Below, piece after piece: positions 5,494 through 6,268 of a stretch of 6,268 bases of DNA (position 1 is its first letter; each line of letters starts with the position of its first letter). A program made the translations under genes and the position numbers. The notes beneath the pieces were generated by a model, which worked only from the letters and a program-made list of their open reading frames with translations, made no database searches and was not told where the DNA came from. The DNA lies in assembly GCA_002411085.1 (NCBI GenBank), contig DHQK01000270.1, positions 2,668 through 8,935 on the forward strand, read 5' to 3'. Source of the DNA: Marinilabilia sp. UBA5340 (lineage in GTDB: Bacteria > Bacteroidota > Bacteroidia > Bacteroidales > Marinilabiliaceae).

Positions 5494-6268
5494 ATGGAAG
5501 ATTTACAACAAGAAATACATTCGCGAACAAGAAAAATCCTTGATAAAATCACCAGTCACCGGCGTCACCTGCATCAGCATCCGGAGCTTTCGTTTGAAGA
5601 ACATAACACTTCAGCATATATCGCCGCGGAACTCAAAAAACTGGGTATTCCATTTAAATCGGGATATGCAGGAACAGGCATTGTGGCCACCATTGAAGGA
5701 AGCGGAGAAGGAAAAACAGTGGCCTTACGTGCCGATATGGATGCGCTTCCCATCCAGGAAGATACCTTTTTGCCTTTTGCCTCCATCAACCAGGGCGTAA
5801 TGCATGCTTGCGGCCATGATGCACATACATCCGCACTAATGGGAGCTGCTGAAGTGCTCTCTCAATTGAAGGAACATTGGAAAGGAACCGTCCTCCTGAT
5901 TTTCCAACCGGGAGAAGAAAAATTCCCCGGAGGTGCCAGTCTTATGTTAAAGGAAGGTGCCCTTGAAAAGGTAAAACCGGATTTGGTAATCGGCCAGCAT
6001 GTTTTACCTGATATGCCGGCGGGACATGTGGGATTTAAACCCGGAATGTATATGGCATCAGGCGACGAAGTATATCTTACCGTCAAGGGTAAAGGCGGAC
6101 ATGCAGCCCTTCCCCACACCCTCAACGATACTATCCTGATTGCATCCAGCATCATTGTTGCCCTTCAACAAATTGTATCACGAATGGTTCCCGCCAACAT
6201 TCCAACGGTACTTTCTTTTGGAAAAATTGAAGGCCTTGGTGCCACCAATATCATTCCTGAAAAAGTAT
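5494..6268 (+). CDS. M20-family metal-dependent amidohydrolase, 3' end cut off
   Basis: This enzyme would hydrolyse an amide bond of an N-acylated amino acid or similar compound; it resembles the hippurate hydrolase / N-acyl-amino-acid amidohydrolase / ILR1 group (M20D). I translated the open frame to the window edge: 258 residues of an expected 390-400 or so, with no stop. Visible are RRHLHQHPELSFEE (23-36), ALRADMDALPI (77-87, D81 and D83), HACGHDAHT (104-112) with metal-binding C106 and H108, QPGEE (138-142) with general base E141 and metal ligand E142, GQHV (167-170) with H169, and GKGGHAALPH (199-208) of the lid domain. The last part, SFGKIEGLGATNIIPE, begins the return to the catalytic domain. 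There is no signal peptide, so it is cytoplasmic. ATG 5494 is the first ATG in frame after the predicted transcript start; no well-placed Shine-Dalgarno is seen. The exact substrate cannot be assigned. Confidence 0.93.
   Translation, partial: MEDLQQEIHSRTRKILDKITSHRRHLHQHPELSFEEHNTSAYIAAELKKLGIPFKSGYAGTGIVATIEGSGEGKTVALRADMDALPIQEDTFLPFASINQGVMHACGHDAHTSALMGAAEVLSQLKEHWKGTVLLIFQPGEEKFPGGASLMLKEGALEKVKPDLVIGQHVLPDMPAGHVGFKPGMYMASGDEVYLTVKGKGGHAALPHTLNDTILIASSIIVALQQIVSRMVPANIPTVLSFGKIEGLGATNIIPEKV

Noticed and set aside
5540..5800. 86-residue + strand open frame inside the amidohydrolase gene.
   Set aside because: The overlapping frame from 5494 carries all M20 motifs; this one is an out-of-frame shadow.

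Overview
The window looks like chromosomal DNA of a Bacteroidota bacterium, plausibly the Bacteroidales/Marinilabiliales side, although the exact lineage is inference. The pointers are moderate-to-low GC, AT-rich leaders without well-placed Shine-Dalgarno sites, promoters of the Bacteroidota type (TAnnTTTG at -7 with a TTTG-like -33), and envelope proteins typical of the phylum (a DUF4369-thioredoxin lipoprotein and a DUF1573 protein). All genes look intact and vertically inherited. I see no CRISPR array, complete insertion sequence, tRNA or rRNA.

Layout. Bases 1-294 hold no identifiable gene. They contain a diverged dispersed palindrome (137-205) and a rightward intrinsic terminator (211-274), probably serving a + strand transcript that begins left of the window. 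Dihydrolipoyl dehydrogenase (lpdA, 295-1686, minus) follows as a stand-alone gene. A strong leftward terminator (1807-1839) then marks the end of a three-gene minus-strand operon. In transcription order this is a secreted DUF1573 protein (5203-4121), the methylmalonyl-CoA mutase chaperone GTPase MeaB (4087-2972), and a TlpA-like thioredoxin lipoprotein (2961-1861). The gaps are only 33 and 10 bases, with a candidate promoter upstream at 5291-5319. A divergent promoter (5404-5434) drives an M20-family amidohydrolase on the plus strand (from 5494), cut by the right window edge.

How the genes fit together. lpdA is the shared E3 of 2-oxoacid dehydrogenase and glycine cleavage complexes, and MeaB protects B12-dependent methylmalonyl-CoA mutase; both are cytoplasmic central carbon functions. 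The two genes flanking meaB make exported proteins. One has exactly four cysteines after signal removal, all in two CGC motifs, and the other is a membrane-anchored thiol oxidoreductase. This allows, but does not prove, an enzyme-substrate redox pair.

I did not find a convincing previously undescribed system. The items most worth a second look are the operon composition, the regulatory structure of the divergent promoter region, and the dispersed palindrome.
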